DNA of 64,000 bases from NCBI GenBank assembly GCA_963814055.1, contig CAWFBJ010000020.1, forward strand, positions 62,001 to 126,000, written 5' to 3'. The notes beneath the pieces are model-generated. The model worked only from the letters and a program-made list of their open reading frames with translations, did no database searches and was not told the origin of the DNA. The position numbers were made by a program, and so were the translations under genes. The DNA is from AWTP1-13 sp963814055. GTDB lineage: Bacteria; Pseudomonadota; Alphaproteobacteria; Rhizobiales; Hyphomicrobiaceae. Below, in pieces: positions 44,443 to 54,436 of this stretch (position 1 is its first letter; each line of letters begins with the position of its first letter).

Positions 44443-44562
44443 GCGGCCGCGACGGAAAGACGGACGCCGGTCGTTCAAGGAAGGCAATTGAAGTTCGCCG
44501 CTCCTGCATTAAGGATGGTGTCGGAAGGGCGATCGAGATAGCCGCTGCGAGGCATAAACCCG

Positions 44563-45174
44563 GTGCTGGCGCACAAGATCGGACCTGGGCCCGCTCTACG
44601 CCCAGGGCCGGACGAGAGCGAGGACGAAGCGACTCTGCTCGCGCGCGTTTCTGCGGGTGAGACGCGCTCGTTCCGCGCCCTTGTCGACAGGCACCTACCG
44701 ATCGTTCTGGCCATTGCCAGGCGCATGCTGCGAGACGATGCGGAGGCCGAGGACGTGGCGCAAGAGACGCTGCTGAGACTCTGGCGCAACGCAGGGAGCC
44801 TTGAACTGGGTGAAGGCGGCGTGCGGCCTTGGCTCCGGCGCGTAGCCTCCAACCTGTGCATCGACCGGGTGCGGGCGAGGCGTAATACGAGTCTCGGAGA
44901 CGAGGTGCCGGAAGAAAGCGAACCCGCTACTCAGGTAACGCATTTGGCGGAACGCGAGCTTACGGTGCGGGTCGATGCGGCACTGAAGTCGTTGCCCGAT
45001 CGGCAGCGGCTGGCACTCACCCTCTTCCACTACGAGGGTATGAGCCAGGTCGAGGTCGGCGAAGTAATGGAAATATCGGACGAAGCAGTCGAGTCGCTTT
45101 TGGCGCGCGCGCGACGGACGCTCAAGGTCGCGCTCAAGGATGAATGGCGCGGGTTGCTGCCGGAAACTGACTAG
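44563..45174 (+). CDS. ECF-type RNA polymerase sigma factor
   Basis: 203 residues. Region 2 is at residues 35-105 (FRALVDRHLPIVLAIARRMLRDDAEAEDVAQETLLRLWRNA, then RPWLRRVASNLCIDRVRARR). Region 4 is at residues 135-190 (ALKSLPDRQRLALTLFHYEGMSQVEVGEVMEISDEAVESLLARARRTLK). Start is the GTG at 44563. The next two genes encode small membrane proteins, one resembling metal sensors, a known layout for rhizobial ECF loci. Confidence 0.92.
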   Translation: MLAHKIGPGPALRPGPDESEDEATLLARVSAGETRSFRALVDRHLPIVLAIARRMLRDDAEAEDVAQETLLRLWRNAGSLELGEGGVRPWLRRVASNLCIDRVRARRNTSLGDEVPEESEPATQVTHLAERELTVRVDAALKSLPDRQRLALTLFHYEGMSQVEVGEVMEISDEAVESLLARARRTLKVALKDEWRGLLPETD

Positions 45175-45209
45175 GCTTCAACGAGGGCCGGAAAGACGTA
45201 GGTGCCGAC

Positions 45210-45740
45210 ATGACGAACATGAGCAATACCGGCATGATGCTGGCCGACTTCGAGCGGCTTCTCGATGTGTATGGCGGCGATCGCACGCGTTGGCCCGCTG
45301 AGGCACGCGCTGCAGCGGCGCAGCTTGTCGCTCGCGACGCGAAAGCGCGCCGAATGCTGGCTGAGGCTGAGGTGCTGGATCGCGTGCTGGAGCGTGCGCC
45401 GTTGCCCAGCCTTGCCGTGGAGGCGGCGCTCGCCGAGCGGATTGTAGCTGCCGCGCAGCGTTCACCACGCATTGTGAAGATTGCAAGCGGACAGTCGTCC
45501 GTAGTTTCTCTTCCGGATGGCCGGGCACTGCCGCCGCAGCGATCTGCATCCTGGAAACTCGGATTGCGGGGCGATGTGCGCGCTGCAGCTTTGCTTGCAG
45601 CCTCGCTGATGGTCGGCATTTTCATCGGCATTTCCAACGTGCCGCAAAGCGTCGTGCCCGCGTTGGCCGATTTGGCGGGACCGGACCGGGGCGCCTACAG
45701 CCTGGCGCAGGTCGAGCCCTATGATGAGGATGTGCTGTGA
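45210..45740 (+). CDS. Putative anti-sigma-like membrane protein
   Basis: 176 residues with a soluble N-terminal half (ADFERLLDVYGGDRTRWPAEARAAAAQLVARDAKARRMLAEAEVLDRVLE) and a single membrane helix (AALLAASLMVGIFIGISNV) near residue 135. The size, topology and position after an ECF sigma gene suggest a role in holding or tuning that sigma factor, but no zinc-binding HxxxCxxC motif is present. It overlaps the next gene by four bases. Role inferred from context. Confidence 0.62.
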   Translation: MTNMSNTGMMLADFERLLDVYGGDRTRWPAEARAAAAQLVARDAKARRMLAEAEVLDRVLERAPLPSLAVEAALAERIVAAAQRSPRIVKIASGQSSVVSLPDGRALPPQRSASWKLGLRGDVRAAALLAASLMVGIFIGISNVPQSVVPALADLAGPDRGAYSLAQVEPYDEDVL

Positions 45741-46255
45741 CCCTGGCAGCGACCGGTACGGAAAGTCCGTCAGCTCCGCGCTGGATGGTGATTGCGCTTT
45801 TCGCGTCTTTGGCACTCAATTTGATAGTTGCTGGAGCCACAGTCGGTTTCGTGTGGCGCCACGGCGGCGCGGCTTCGGATGCCCAGGTGGCGCATTTACC
45901 GCCCAATCTGCTCAGCTATGCGAGTACGCTGCCGGCGGCGCGGCGAAATGAGCTCTCCTTGCGTACCGAAGAGCAGCGGAAAAACGTGCGGCCCCTGCGG
46001 CGCCAATTGCGTGAAGCGCGCGAGGAAGCGGTGACGGTGCTGGCCGCCGAGCCCTTTGACGGCGCACGCTTTCAGGCGGCACAATCGGCGTTGCTTGTGG
46101 CCGATCAAAAGGCCCGCGAAGCGGTCCACCAGCTCTATGCGCAGATCGCCGCCAACATGACCTCCGAGGAGCGGCGTGGGTTCGCGACCTGGCGCCAAGA
46201 TCGACGCAAGATGCGCAACCTGCTGGACGAGCCCGAGAAGCAGGCGGGCAAGTGA
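45737..46255 (+). CDS. Periplasmic heavy-metal-sensor-like protein
   Basis: 172 residues: one N-terminal membrane helix (WMVIALFASLALNLIVAGATVGFVW) and a helical periplasmic domain. LSLRTEEQRKNVRPLRRQLREAREEAVTVLAAEPFDGARFQAAQSALLVADQKAREAVHQLYAQIAANMTSEERRGFATW is the CnrX/ZraP/CpxP-like pattern. It is coupled to the preceding gene and to the ECF sigma factor, so it may report metal or envelope stress. No obvious metal-ligand His/Cys cluster is visible, so the metal is uncertain. Confidence 0.8.
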   Translation: MTLAATGTESPSAPRWMVIALFASLALNLIVAGATVGFVWRHGGAASDAQVAHLPPNLLSYASTLPAARRNELSLRTEEQRKNVRPLRRQLREAREEAVTVLAAEPFDGARFQAAQSALLVADQKAREAVHQLYAQIAANMTSEERRGFATWRQDRRKMRNLLDEPEKQAGK

Positions 46256-46309
46256 TCGTCCACGTTGGCCCGCTGTCGTTACGGTTTTGTATCGGCCGGC
46301 AGACTGGGT

Positions 46310-47326
46310 CTAGCCCCGCGGCGGAAAGGCGACGTATGCCGACCAGAAACCGGAATCATCGTCCCACAGGCTCAGTGTGGCGCCCTGCATCTCCAGAAGC
46401 AGTCGGGCGAGCATGACCCGCAAGCTGCCCCCGGCCAGAGGATAGCGTCCTGCGCTTTCCTGAGCGGCACCGTCGAGGATCGAGCCGGCAGGCTGCTCAG
46501 ATCCGTTCGTAATCCTGATTTCGATGCTACGGGCGCCGCCCCGCCGGCGTCCCTTGACCTCCACCTCGCCACCGGCGGGTGCCCGGGCGATCGCTTCGCG
46601 CAGGAGATGCCGCAACGCCTGACCTGTGGCGCGCCGTTCACAGGGAATGTCGCACGCCGCGCAGTTGGTCACCGATAGCTTGACGGTCGTGATCCCCAGG
46701 GCTGCCCAAGCTTCGCGTACGAGCCCGCCTGCCGCGACGCGCTCGCAGCGGCCGGCCAGCCTGTCGGCCATCACGGCCGACATGGTCTCGGTGACCGCCA
46801 GGGCATCTTCGGCCGACCGCAGCAATTGCCCACCGCTTTCGCTGATGTGGGCCGCATATTCCTGGTAGCGGGTGTGCCCGAGCGGCCCGTAGAGCTCGCG
46901 CAGCATGACGTCGGAAAAGCCGATCATGGCGTTGAGGGGTGTGCGCAACTCGTGGCTCATCTGCGCCATGAGCTGATCTACGCCGGTCGAGGCATTCGAG
47001 TCTTCTGGGACATCGAGGGGCTGTTCTTCCTTGCCGGCGCCCAATGTCAGGAATGCCGCTGCGGCGCCTGTCGTCATCAAGAAGGCCAAGTGCATCGCCT
47101 GCAGGCCGCCTATCGTGCCCGGTCCCGCGGCACCCGGATCGTGCCAGCCCATGGTCACGATCACCGCCAGACCGAGGAGGTGCATCGCTGCCGCCCCCTT
47201 GGCCAGCCATTGTCGGCTGATACTGGAGCCCGCTCGTGCCGGCCAACGCCGCGCGCCGCGATGCTCCATAATTCCCGCCCCTAGAGGAGACAGAATCCCC
47301 CATTGGGGTGACGTGCCCAGCGTCAT
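46310..47326 (-). CDS. Sensor histidine kinase (HisKA) with degenerate ATPase domain
   Basis: About 338 residues. Two membrane helices (MHLLGLAVIVTMGW and MHLAFLMTTGAAAAFLTLGAG) lie before a clear dimerisation box, LMAQMSHELRTPLNAMIGFSDVM. The C-terminal ATPase-like part (GQALRHLLREAIARAPAGGEVEV... RYPLAGGSLRVMLARLLLEMQG) is short and I cannot place standard N and G boxes, so catalysis is doubtful. The start at 47326 (MTLGTS) has GAGG upstream; MEHRG at 47269 is an alternative. No adjacent response regulator. Confidence 0.8.
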   Translation of the reverse strand: MTLGTSPQWGILSPLGAGIMEHRGARRWPARAGSSISRQWLAKGAAAMHLLGLAVIVTMGWHDPGAAGPGTIGGLQAMHLAFLMTTGAAAAFLTLGAGKEEQPLDVPEDSNASTGVDQLMAQMSHELRTPLNAMIGFSDVMLRELYGPLGHTRYQEYAAHISESGGQLLRSAEDALAVTETMSAVMADRLAGRCERVAAGGLVREAWAALGITTVKLSVTNCAACDIPCERRATGQALRHLLREAIARAPAGGEVEVKGRRRGGARSIEIRITNGSEQPAGSILDGAAQESAGRYPLAGGSLRVMLARLLLEMQGATLSLWDDDSGFWSAYVAFPPRG

Positions 47327-47485
47327 CCCTCGTCCCTCGCCCGAATTGTCAGTAATGCTGCCCAGAACCAGACTCGGCGGCGAAACACACTGCCGAATCA
47401 CTTAGTTAGTTTGACTGAGAGCCCAATGGGTTGTCGAGAGGCGAAACGGCCCTGAGGCAAAAATATGGCAGCTGTGTCCGCGTTT

Positions 47486-50133
47486 CTACTCGAGCATCTT
47501 CGACACGATCTCGAACACATCGTGCGAGAGGCGTTTGGTCTTGGCGATGCGCTGGAGGGTTTTCTTTGCAACTCGCCGGCGCTGGGGCTCCAACGCCTTC
47601 CAGCTGCGGAAGGCAGAAAGCATTCGCGCCGCTACTTGCGGGTTGAAATCATTGAGCTCGAGCACCCGGTCGGCGACAAAATCGTAGCCCCTGCCGTCGG
47701 GCCGATTGAAGTTCACGGGGTTTCCCATGGCAAAGGTGCCAATCAGCGCCCGGACCTTGTTGGGGTTCTTCATCGAGAACAGCGGATGGCGCGTAAGTTT
47801 TTTCACGGTGGACAGCGAGGACGCCAAGGGTGAGGCGGCCTGATATGCAAACCAGCTGTCGATCACCAGGTGATCGTCCTTCCAGCGCCCGTAGAACCGG
47901 TCGAAAGCCTGCGTCCGCTCTGGGGCGTTCAGCTCCGCGAGCATCGACAGGGCCGAGGTCTCGTCGGTGAGGTTGCGACTTTGCGCGAAATGCGCTGCGG
48001 CGCGTGCAATGTCGTCCGGCTGGCCGCGGCTCGTCAGATACCCAAGCGCCACGTTGCGCAGGGCCCGCCGCCCTGCGGCCTCCGGGGCCGGCGAATAGGG
48101 CCCCTTGGCTTCCATGCGCCGATAGATCTCGGCGAACGTGTCGTGGAGCCGGATGCCTACGGCCTTGCGCAGCGTATTGCGCGCCTTGTGGATGGCCAGC
48201 GGATCGACATCCTGGCCGATAACCCGCGCCATGTCGCTTTCGCTGGGGAGATAGAGGAACTGCGCCCGGTAGCCCGGTTCCAGGTCGTCGTTGGCGATCG
48301 TCAGCGACAGCGCGTCGATGAACGGTTTCGGCCTGAGCGGGACGCTTGCCCGCCTGCAGCTCCGCGGTCGCGTGCAGGAGTACGCGCGTCGCATAGTCCT
48401 GGGCTGCCTGCCAGCGATTGAAAAGGTCGCTGTCATTGGCCATCAGGAATTGCAGTTCCGCGTCCGTGCGATCGATGGTGAGATTCACAGGAGCGGAGAA
48501 TTCTCGCAGCAGCGAAGCTACGGGAGGGGAGGGCACATCGCGGAAGCGGAATTTCTCGGTGCGCTTGCGCACTTCGACCAGCCCGTTCTCCAAGCGCTCG
48601 CCCGAAGCCAGTGTCAGCTCCAGGTTCTGCCCATTGCCGCCGAGCAGCCCGAGCTTGATGGGGATATGCAGCGGTTTCTTCCTTGCCTCCCCCGGCGTGG
48701 GCGGCAGCACTTGCGTCACCGTGAGTTCGGCGCTCTTCGACTTGGCATCGTACTTGAGCTGGCACACCAGTTCGGGTGTTCCGGCCTGCGAATACCAGGT
48801 CATGAACTGCCGCAAATCTCTGCCTGTGGCATCTTCGAAACAGGTGACAAAATCCTCCACCGTCGCCGCCTGCCCGTCGTGACGATCGAAGTAGAGGTCC
48901 ATACCCTTGCGAAATCCGTCTTGCCCCAGCAGCGTTTGGATCATGCGGACGAGTTCGGCGCCCTTCTGGTAGACGGTCGAAGTGTAGAAGTTGTTGATCT
49001 CGATGTAGCGGTCCGGGCGCACAGGATGGGCGAGGGGTCCCGCATCCTCCGGGAACTGCCGCGCTTTCAGTTGGCGTACCTCGTTGATGCGCTGCTCGGT
49101 GGCCGAGCGTTCGTCGGCGCCGAACTCCTGATCGCGGAATACCGTCAACCCTTCCTTGAGACAGAGCTGGAACCAGTCGCGGCAGGTGATCCGGTTGCCG
49201 GTCCAATTGTGGAAGTACTCGTGGGCGATGACACGCTCGATGCCCATGAAGCTGCTGTCGGTGGCGGTCTCGGGCGAGGCCAGAACGAGGGCATCGTTGA
49301 AGATGTTCAGTCCCTTATTCTCCATTGCCCCCATGTTGAAATCCGACACAGCGACAATGTTGAACACGTCGAGGTCGTATTCGCGCCCGAAGCGGATCTT
49401 CGTCCCATTTCATGGACCGCTTGAGCGAATCCATCGCCCACGCGCAGCGGTCCTCTTTGCCGGGCTCGACATAAATGCGCAGATCCACCGCCCTTCCTGA
49501 CATGGTGGTGAAATCGGACGCGAAAGAGGCCAGATTGCCCCCCACCAGCGCGAACAGGTAGGACGGTTTTGGATGGGGGTCGCGCCAAACCGCGTAGTGA
49601 CGCCTTCCCGCATCGAGGGTGCCCCGTTCCACCGGATTGCCATTGGAAAGCAGCACCGGGACCTCGTTGCGATCGGCTTCCACACGCACCGTGTAGGTCG
49701 CGAGCACATCGGGGCGATCGAGGAAATAGGTGATGCGGCGGAAACCCTCCGCTTCGCACTGCGTGCAGTAGATGCTCCTGGAAAGATAGAGGCCGGTGAG
49801 CGCCTTGTTGGCGTCCGGGTTGCAGCAGGTGGTTATTTCGAGTGTGAAGGCACCCTTGGGAGGCCCAGCGATGGTGAGTTCCTTGTCGGTCGTCTTGTAC
49901 TCCCCTTTGTCGAGTTTCCGCCCGTCGAGCCACACCGACTCCAGTTCCAGCAGCTCCCCGTCCAGTTTGAGTGCGCCGGGTTTGGCCACAGAGGGGTTCC
50001 CGCGCATGCTCAGTCGCGAGCGGACACGGGTGCGCGTCGGATGGAGCGACACATCCAGGTTGACCGTGTCGATGAGATAGCTGGAGGGTCGGTAGTCCTT
50101 GAGCAGAATCGGGCGCGGGGTATCGGTTTTCAT
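47486..50133 (-). pseudogene. pepN: Aminopeptidase N, interrupted by two frameshifts
   Basis: An M1 zinc metallopeptidase. It has the GAMEN exopeptidase motif (FNMGAMENKGLN), the zinc site HEYFHNW followed by GNRITCRDWFQLCLKEGLTVFRDQEF with the downstream glutamate, and the DUF3458-type C-terminal domain to EIVSKMLE. Three frames are needed: 50133 to about 49405, about 49405 to about 48335, and about 48335 to 47486. At the first break, MKWDE-DPLRA should read MKWDE-IRFGREYD; at the second, QAGKRPAQ should continue into PFIDALSLTIANDD. Each needs one base removed. The ATG at 50133 has GGAG. Probably a functional gene with sequence errors, but the lesions may be real. Confidence 0.88.
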
Positions 50134-50266
50134 GTCTGCTCCGGTCGGAGGGAGAACGCCCAACAAGACCCCTCCTTCATAGAAGAATGGGCTCCTGGCG
50201 CAAGCTTGGCCGGCGCATTACCCTAAATGCGCAATTCGGCCGGGGCCACCTTGGCGCCGGTGCGCG

Positions 50267-51631
50267 TTAGGAAAGCCAGCCGGCCGCCTGGTCCCACAGC
50301 AGCTTGATATTGAGGGCAATGAGGGTCGCCGCGATCGCGATCGCGAAGGCAACAAGCCAAGTTGGCGCTTTGAGTGCGCCCATCTTGGCGCGGCTGGCCG
50401 TGAATTGCACGAGAGGCACGACGGCGAAGGGCAACTGAACGCTCAGCATCACTTGGGTCAGTATCAGCAGTTTGCCGGTTTCTTGCTCGCCATAGAAAAT
50501 CGTCACACCAGCCGCGGGGATGATGGCGATGCCGCGCGTCACCAAACGGCGCAACCAGGGCTGCAGGCGAATATCGAGAAAGCCCTCCATCACGGCCTGC
50601 CCGGCAAGCGTGGCCGTGACCGTCGAGTTGAGCCCGCAGCACAGCAGGGCGATGCCAAACAGCGTTGGCGCCCAGGCCGAGCCCAGCAGCGGGTGCAGTA
50701 GCGCCTGCGCCTGGCCGAGCTCCACCACCTCGGTGTTGCCGGTCTTGTGGAAGCTCGCGGCTGCCAGGATCAGAATCGAGGCGTTGATCACCAGCGCAAA
50801 CATCAGTGCCACGGTTGAATCGATGGTGGCAAATTTCAGCGCCTCCCGCTTCTCGGGCAGCGACTCGCCATAGTCGCGCGTCTGCACGATGGCCGAATGC
50901 AGGTAGAGGTTATGCGGCATGACCGTGGCGCCGATGATGCCCATCGCCAGGTACAGCATCTCGGGGTTGCGCACGATCTCGGTGGTCGGCGCGAAGCCGC
51001 GGATCAAAGGTCCCCACTCCGGGTTGGCGAGCGCGATCTGGATGGCAAAGCAGGCAGCGATGACGCCGAGGAGCGTGATGATGAGCGCCTCGAGATAGCG
51101 GAAGCCCAGTCTCTGCAGATAGAGGATCAGGAACACGTCGAGCGCGGTCAGCACAACGCCGATTTCCAGCGGAATGCCGAACAGCAGGTTGAGACCGATC
51201 GCCGTGCCGATCACCTCGGCAATGTCCGTGGCAATGATGGCGATCTCGGCGGCGAGCCAGAGCGGATAGGCGGCCCAGCGCGGATAGGCGTCGCGGCAGG
51301 CTTGCGCCAGGTCGCGGCCGGAGGCGATGGCAAGCCTCGCACACAGCGCCTGCAGAGTGATCGCCATGATGTTGGAGATCAGCGCGACGACAAGCAGGGT
51401 GTAGCCGAACTTGGAGCCGCCCGCGAGCGAGGTCGCCCAGTTGCCGGGGTCCATGTAGCCGACGGCGACGAGATAGCCCGGGCCAAGGAACGCCGCGAAC
51501 CTTCGCGCGCTGGTCCCGCCGCTCACCTTGATCGAGCGGAACACATCGGAGAGTGACGCTTCCCCCCTTTCGCGTCGCCAACCCGCGCCGCGGCCGGTGG
51601 TTTCGATCGCACCTTCGATTTGCTTCAGCAC
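50267..51631 (-). CDS. mntH: Nramp-family manganese transporter MntH
   Basis: 454 residues with 11 membrane helices. The metal-binding helices are intact: VGYMDPGNWATSLAGG (helix 1, DPGN) near residue 60 and GIIGATVMPHNLYLHSAIVQTR (helix 6, MPHNLYLHS) near residue 240. It imports Mn2+ (and possibly Fe2+) with protons. Start is the GTG at 51631 with GGGAG upstream. A 17-bp Mur/Fur-like palindrome lies 66 bases upstream, consistent with repression by manganese. Confidence 0.95.
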   Translation of the reverse strand: MLKQIEGAIETTGRGAGWRRERGEASLSDVFRSIKVSGGTSARRFAAFLGPGYLVAVGYMDPGNWATSLAGGSKFGYTLLVVALISNIMAITLQALCARLAIASGRDLAQACRDAYPRWAAYPLWLAAEIAIIATDIAEVIGTAIGLNLLFGIPLEIGVVLTALDVFLILYLQRLGFRYLEALIITLLGVIAACFAIQIALANPEWGPLIRGFAPTTEIVRNPEMLYLAMGIIGATVMPHNLYLHSAIVQTRDYGESLPEKREALKFATIDSTVALMFALVINASILILAAASFHKTGNTEVVELGQAQALLHPLLGSAWAPTLFGIALLCCGLNSTVTATLAGQAVMEGFLDIRLQPWLRRLVTRGIAIIPAAGVTIFYGEQETGKLLILTQVMLSVQLPFAVVPLVQFTASRAKMGALKAPTWLVAFAIAIAATLIALNIKLLWDQAAGWLS

Positions 51632-51973
51632 TGCGTCGCTCCCACCATGCGCAAATCCGGCACGGCCGCCGGATGAGAGGCGTCACCCTATTGCAGTTGC
51701 AAATCATTCGCAATAACAAATGGTGCACGGCACACAGCCTTTGTTGGGCCCACGGCGGGCGTTGCGCCGCAGCTGGCTGGCTAGCCGGTTTGCTCCTAGC
51801 GGCAGATTTCGCGCGCGATGCTTGCTTCGCGGTTAGTCCTTGGCAGGACGGGAAGTCTGAAAGCGCCGCTCCCTTGCTCACCGCGACAGCGATGGCTGCG
51901 GACGATAGGGGCATGGTCCTGGGCTTCTGCCCCCCGGCCCGGTCCATGGGGCATGGCGTTCCAGAATTACGCG
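51632..51973. other. Non-coding stretch with the mntH control region
   Basis: 342 bases upstream of mntH and downstream of the CoA-transferase gene. It contains the Mur/Fur-like box at 51697-51713; I see no gene in the rest. Confidence 0.55.
51697..51713 (-). promoter_or_regulatory. Mur/Fur-like box upstream of mntH
   Basis: TTGCAAATCATTCGCAA is a 17-bp palindrome with one mismatched pair around a central C. Alphaproteobacterial Mur/Fur regulators use TGCAAAT/ATTTGCA-type sites before mntH and sitABCD. The position, 66 bases before the mntH start, fits a manganese-responsive operator. Confidence 0.65.
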
Positions 51974-53098
51974 CTACCCCAGGAACTCTCGTCTTACCTT
52001 GTCCGTGTGTTCGCCGAGCCCTGGCAGCGGGCCGAAGCTGGGATTTTCTTGCCCCTTGAACCGCGCTGGCGGCGCGGGAAGGTCGATCGGGCCGTTCGGC
52101 GACGCCACCGTCACGCGCCGGAGGTGCGGATGCCGCAGCACACCCAGCACATCGTTGACCCGCGCGAACGCGATCTGCGCGTCGTCGAGCTGCCGGGACA
52201 GCGCCTCCACCTCCTGCGTGCTGAAGTACCGCCCTATCAACCCGTCCGTCTCCGGCCGATTGGCAATGCGGGCCGGATTGGTGGCGAAGCGGGGGTCCGT
52301 CGCCAGCTCCGGCCGGCTCAGCACCTTGTTGCAGAACACGGTCCATTCCCTATCGTTTTGGACGGAGATGAGGATGGGGCTGCCGTCGCGGGTCTGGAAC
52401 ACGCCGTAAGGAGCGACACTAAAGTGCGTGAGTCCCACGCGCTTGGGCGCATCGCCGTACTCCCCGAACAGCAGCGGTATCGCCATCCACTCCACCATGG
52501 CGTCGAACATCGAGACACGGATGTCGGCTCCCTGCCCGGTACGGCCGCGTGCAATCAGTGCCTCGAGGATTGCTTCGTAGGCGTGCAGGCCCGTGCCGAT
52601 GTCGACCAGGGATACGCCGACACGCGCGGGCGCCTCTGGTCCCCCGGTGATCGATGCCAAGCCCGACTCCGCTTGGATCAGCAAATCGTAGGCCTTGCGG
52701 TCGCGATAGGGGCCGTCATCGCCGTAGCCCGAAATCGAGCAGCAGATGAGTTCGGGATGCTTTTCGCGCAGGGCTTCCATCGGATAACCCAGCTTGGCGA
52801 GCGATCCCGGCTTGAGATTCTGCAGGAACACGTCGGCCTGTGCGAGCATCGCCTCGAACAGTCGTCGGTCATCGGCCTTCGTGAGATCGACGACCACCGA
52901 CTCCTTGCCGCGATTAAGCCAGACGAAGTGTGTGCACTGACCTTTGACGACATCATCGTAGTAGCGGGCGAAATCGCCCTCGGGGCGCTCCAGTTTGATC
53001 ACCCGCGCGCCCGCGTCCGCCAGGCGCCGCGCGGTCATCGGTGCTGCTACGGCCTGGTCCAATGAAACGACGAGCGTGCCAGTCAGCGGTTTGTTCAT
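51974..53098 (-). CDS. CaiB/BaiF (class III) CoA-transferase
   Basis: 374 residues. Family hallmarks are VVSLDQAVAAPMTARRLADAGARVIKLERPEGDFAR at the N-terminus, a WLNRGKESVVVDL segment, DVFLQNLKPGSLAKLGY, SGYGDDGPYRDRKAYDLLIQAESGL (the Asp in YDLLIQA is the expected catalytic residue, near 142), and GLHAYEAILEALIARGRTGQG. It moves CoA between carboxylic acids. The gene lies in a cluster with an enoyl-CoA hydratase and FAH-family protein. The substrate is unknown. Confidence 0.92.
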   Translation of the reverse strand: MNKPLTGTLVVSLDQAVAAPMTARRLADAGARVIKLERPEGDFARYYDDVVKGQCTHFVWLNRGKESVVVDLTKADDRRLFEAMLAQADVFLQNLKPGSLAKLGYPMEALREKHPELICCSISGYGDDGPYRDRKAYDLLIQAESGLASITGGPEAPARVGVSLVDIGTGLHAYEAILEALIARGRTGQGADIRVSMFDAMVEWMAIPLLFGEYGDAPKRVGLTHFSVAPYGVFQTRDGSPILISVQNDREWTVFCNKVLSRPELATDPRFATNPARIANRPETDGLIGRYFSTQEVEALSRQLDDAQIAFARVNDVLGVLRHPHLRRVTVASPNGPIDLPAPPARFKGQENPSFGPLPGLGEHTDKVRREFLG

Positions 53099-53125
53099 GC
53101 CGAGTATCCGATTGTCATTGGCCGA

Positions 53126-54310
53126 TCAGAGCAAGCCACGGCGCGCGAGATTGCGCATCAGAGCGCCCGTGCCGAACTCCCACGGTGGTGCTTGCGTGGA
53201 GAGTGTCATGCGATTGACCAGAGTGCCGAGTTCCGGCGCGGCGATCGTTGTTACATCCCCGACCTTATGTGTGAAGCCTCCTCCACTGGCCTCGCGATCC
53301 TTGATCGGCGAGAACATGGTGCCCAGAAACAGCACGGCCCCGTCCGGATACTGGTGATGGCGCCCCATCAATTGCTTCACCAAATCTTCGGGGTCGCGGG
53401 CGATCTCCGCCATGGATGAACGCCCCGAGAGGTCGAAGCCGTCCTCGCCTTCGACTTTCAGGCTCACGTCGATGCGGCGCACGGTATCGAGCGTGAAATC
53501 GCCATCGAAGAAGCGCACGAATGGTCCCACGGCCGTCGACGCATTGTTGTCCTTGGCCTTGGAGAGCAGCAGCGCGGAGCGGCCTTCCACATCGCGAAGG
53601 TTTATGTCATTGCCGAGCGTGGCGCCGACGATCGTGCCCTTGGCGTTCACCACCAGCACCACTTCCGGCTCAGGGTTGTTCCAGGTCGAGATCGGATGCA
53701 GCCCGGCCTCCATCCCATGCCCCACCGCCGACATGGGTTGCGCCTTGGTGAAAATCTCCGCATCGGGGCCGATACCGACTTCCAGGTATTGCGACCAGGC
53801 GCCTTGCTCGATGAGCACTCGTTTGAGTTCGGCAGCTTGCGCACTCCCGGGCACGAGCTTTCGGATGTCGCCACCGAGATTGGTCGCAACGCTGGTTCGG
53901 ATCGCTGCAGCCTTTTCCGGTGCGCCTCGGGCCTGCTCTTCGATCACGCGCTCCAGCATGGACAGGGGAAAGGTGACGCCGGCTGCCTTGATTGCCTGCA
54001 GATCGTTGGGTGCCAGCAGCCAGGGTTTGCGCGTGTCGCGTTTCTCTTCCGGAGTGTTGGCGAGAATGTCTTCCAAATCTCCGATCTTGCGGGCCTGCCC
54101 CTGCCGAACGATCCCCGCAGGGTCGGGTGCCTCGCACAAATCGCGCATGGTCGATGCAAGTTGCGAGATGTCGTAAACACCGTCAGCACGGACAGCGACC
54201 ACGGAGGGGCCACCTGCGTCGGGCAGCCACACGCGTCCTGCCAGCGCACCCTTGGTGCCGTCCCTGGGCAGCGTTGCATGGGGCGTCATTGCATCCACGA
54301 CGCTCGACAT
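53126..54310 (-). CDS. FAH-family dehydratase/hydrolase (XylX-like)
   Basis: 394 residues from the ATG at 54310 with GGAGG upstream. The C-terminal fumarylacetoacetate-hydrolase fold has NNPEPEVVLVVNAKGTIVGATLGNDINLRD with the metal-binding acidic residues (EPE and D). The N-terminal part (GRVWLPDAGGPSVVAVRADGVYDISQL, then LLAPNDLQAIKAAGVTFPLSMLERVIEEQ) is like Caulobacter XylX, the 2-keto-3-deoxy-pentonate dehydratase. An IlvD/Edd dehydratase of the sugar-acid type and an SDR lie within 6 kb, supporting a pentonate pathway, though the order is scattered. Confidence 0.82.
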   Translation of the reverse strand: MSSVVDAMTPHATLPRDGTKGALAGRVWLPDAGGPSVVAVRADGVYDISQLASTMRDLCEAPDPAGIVRQGQARKIGDLEDILANTPEEKRDTRKPWLLAPNDLQAIKAAGVTFPLSMLERVIEEQARGAPEKAAAIRTSVATNLGGDIRKLVPGSAQAAELKRVLIEQGAWSQYLEVGIGPDAEIFTKAQPMSAVGHGMEAGLHPISTWNNPEPEVVLVVNAKGTIVGATLGNDINLRDVEGRSALLLSKAKDNNASTAVGPFVRFFDGDFTLDTVRRIDVSLKVEGEDGFDLSGRSSMAEIARDPEDLVKQLMGRHHQYPDGAVLFLGTMFSPIKDREASGGGFTHKVGDVTTIAAPELGTLVNRMTLSTQAPPWEFGTGALMRNLARRGLL

Positions 54311-54436
54311 TCTTCCCCCTCCCGGCATTTCTTCTTCCCACTCGACGCGGGATGAGACAGCGGCCGGAGTTTGCTAAGGTCCCCGTCAACAGCGGGCCAC
54401 AGTACCCGCTCATCACGGGAGCTTCCAGGAGGTGTC

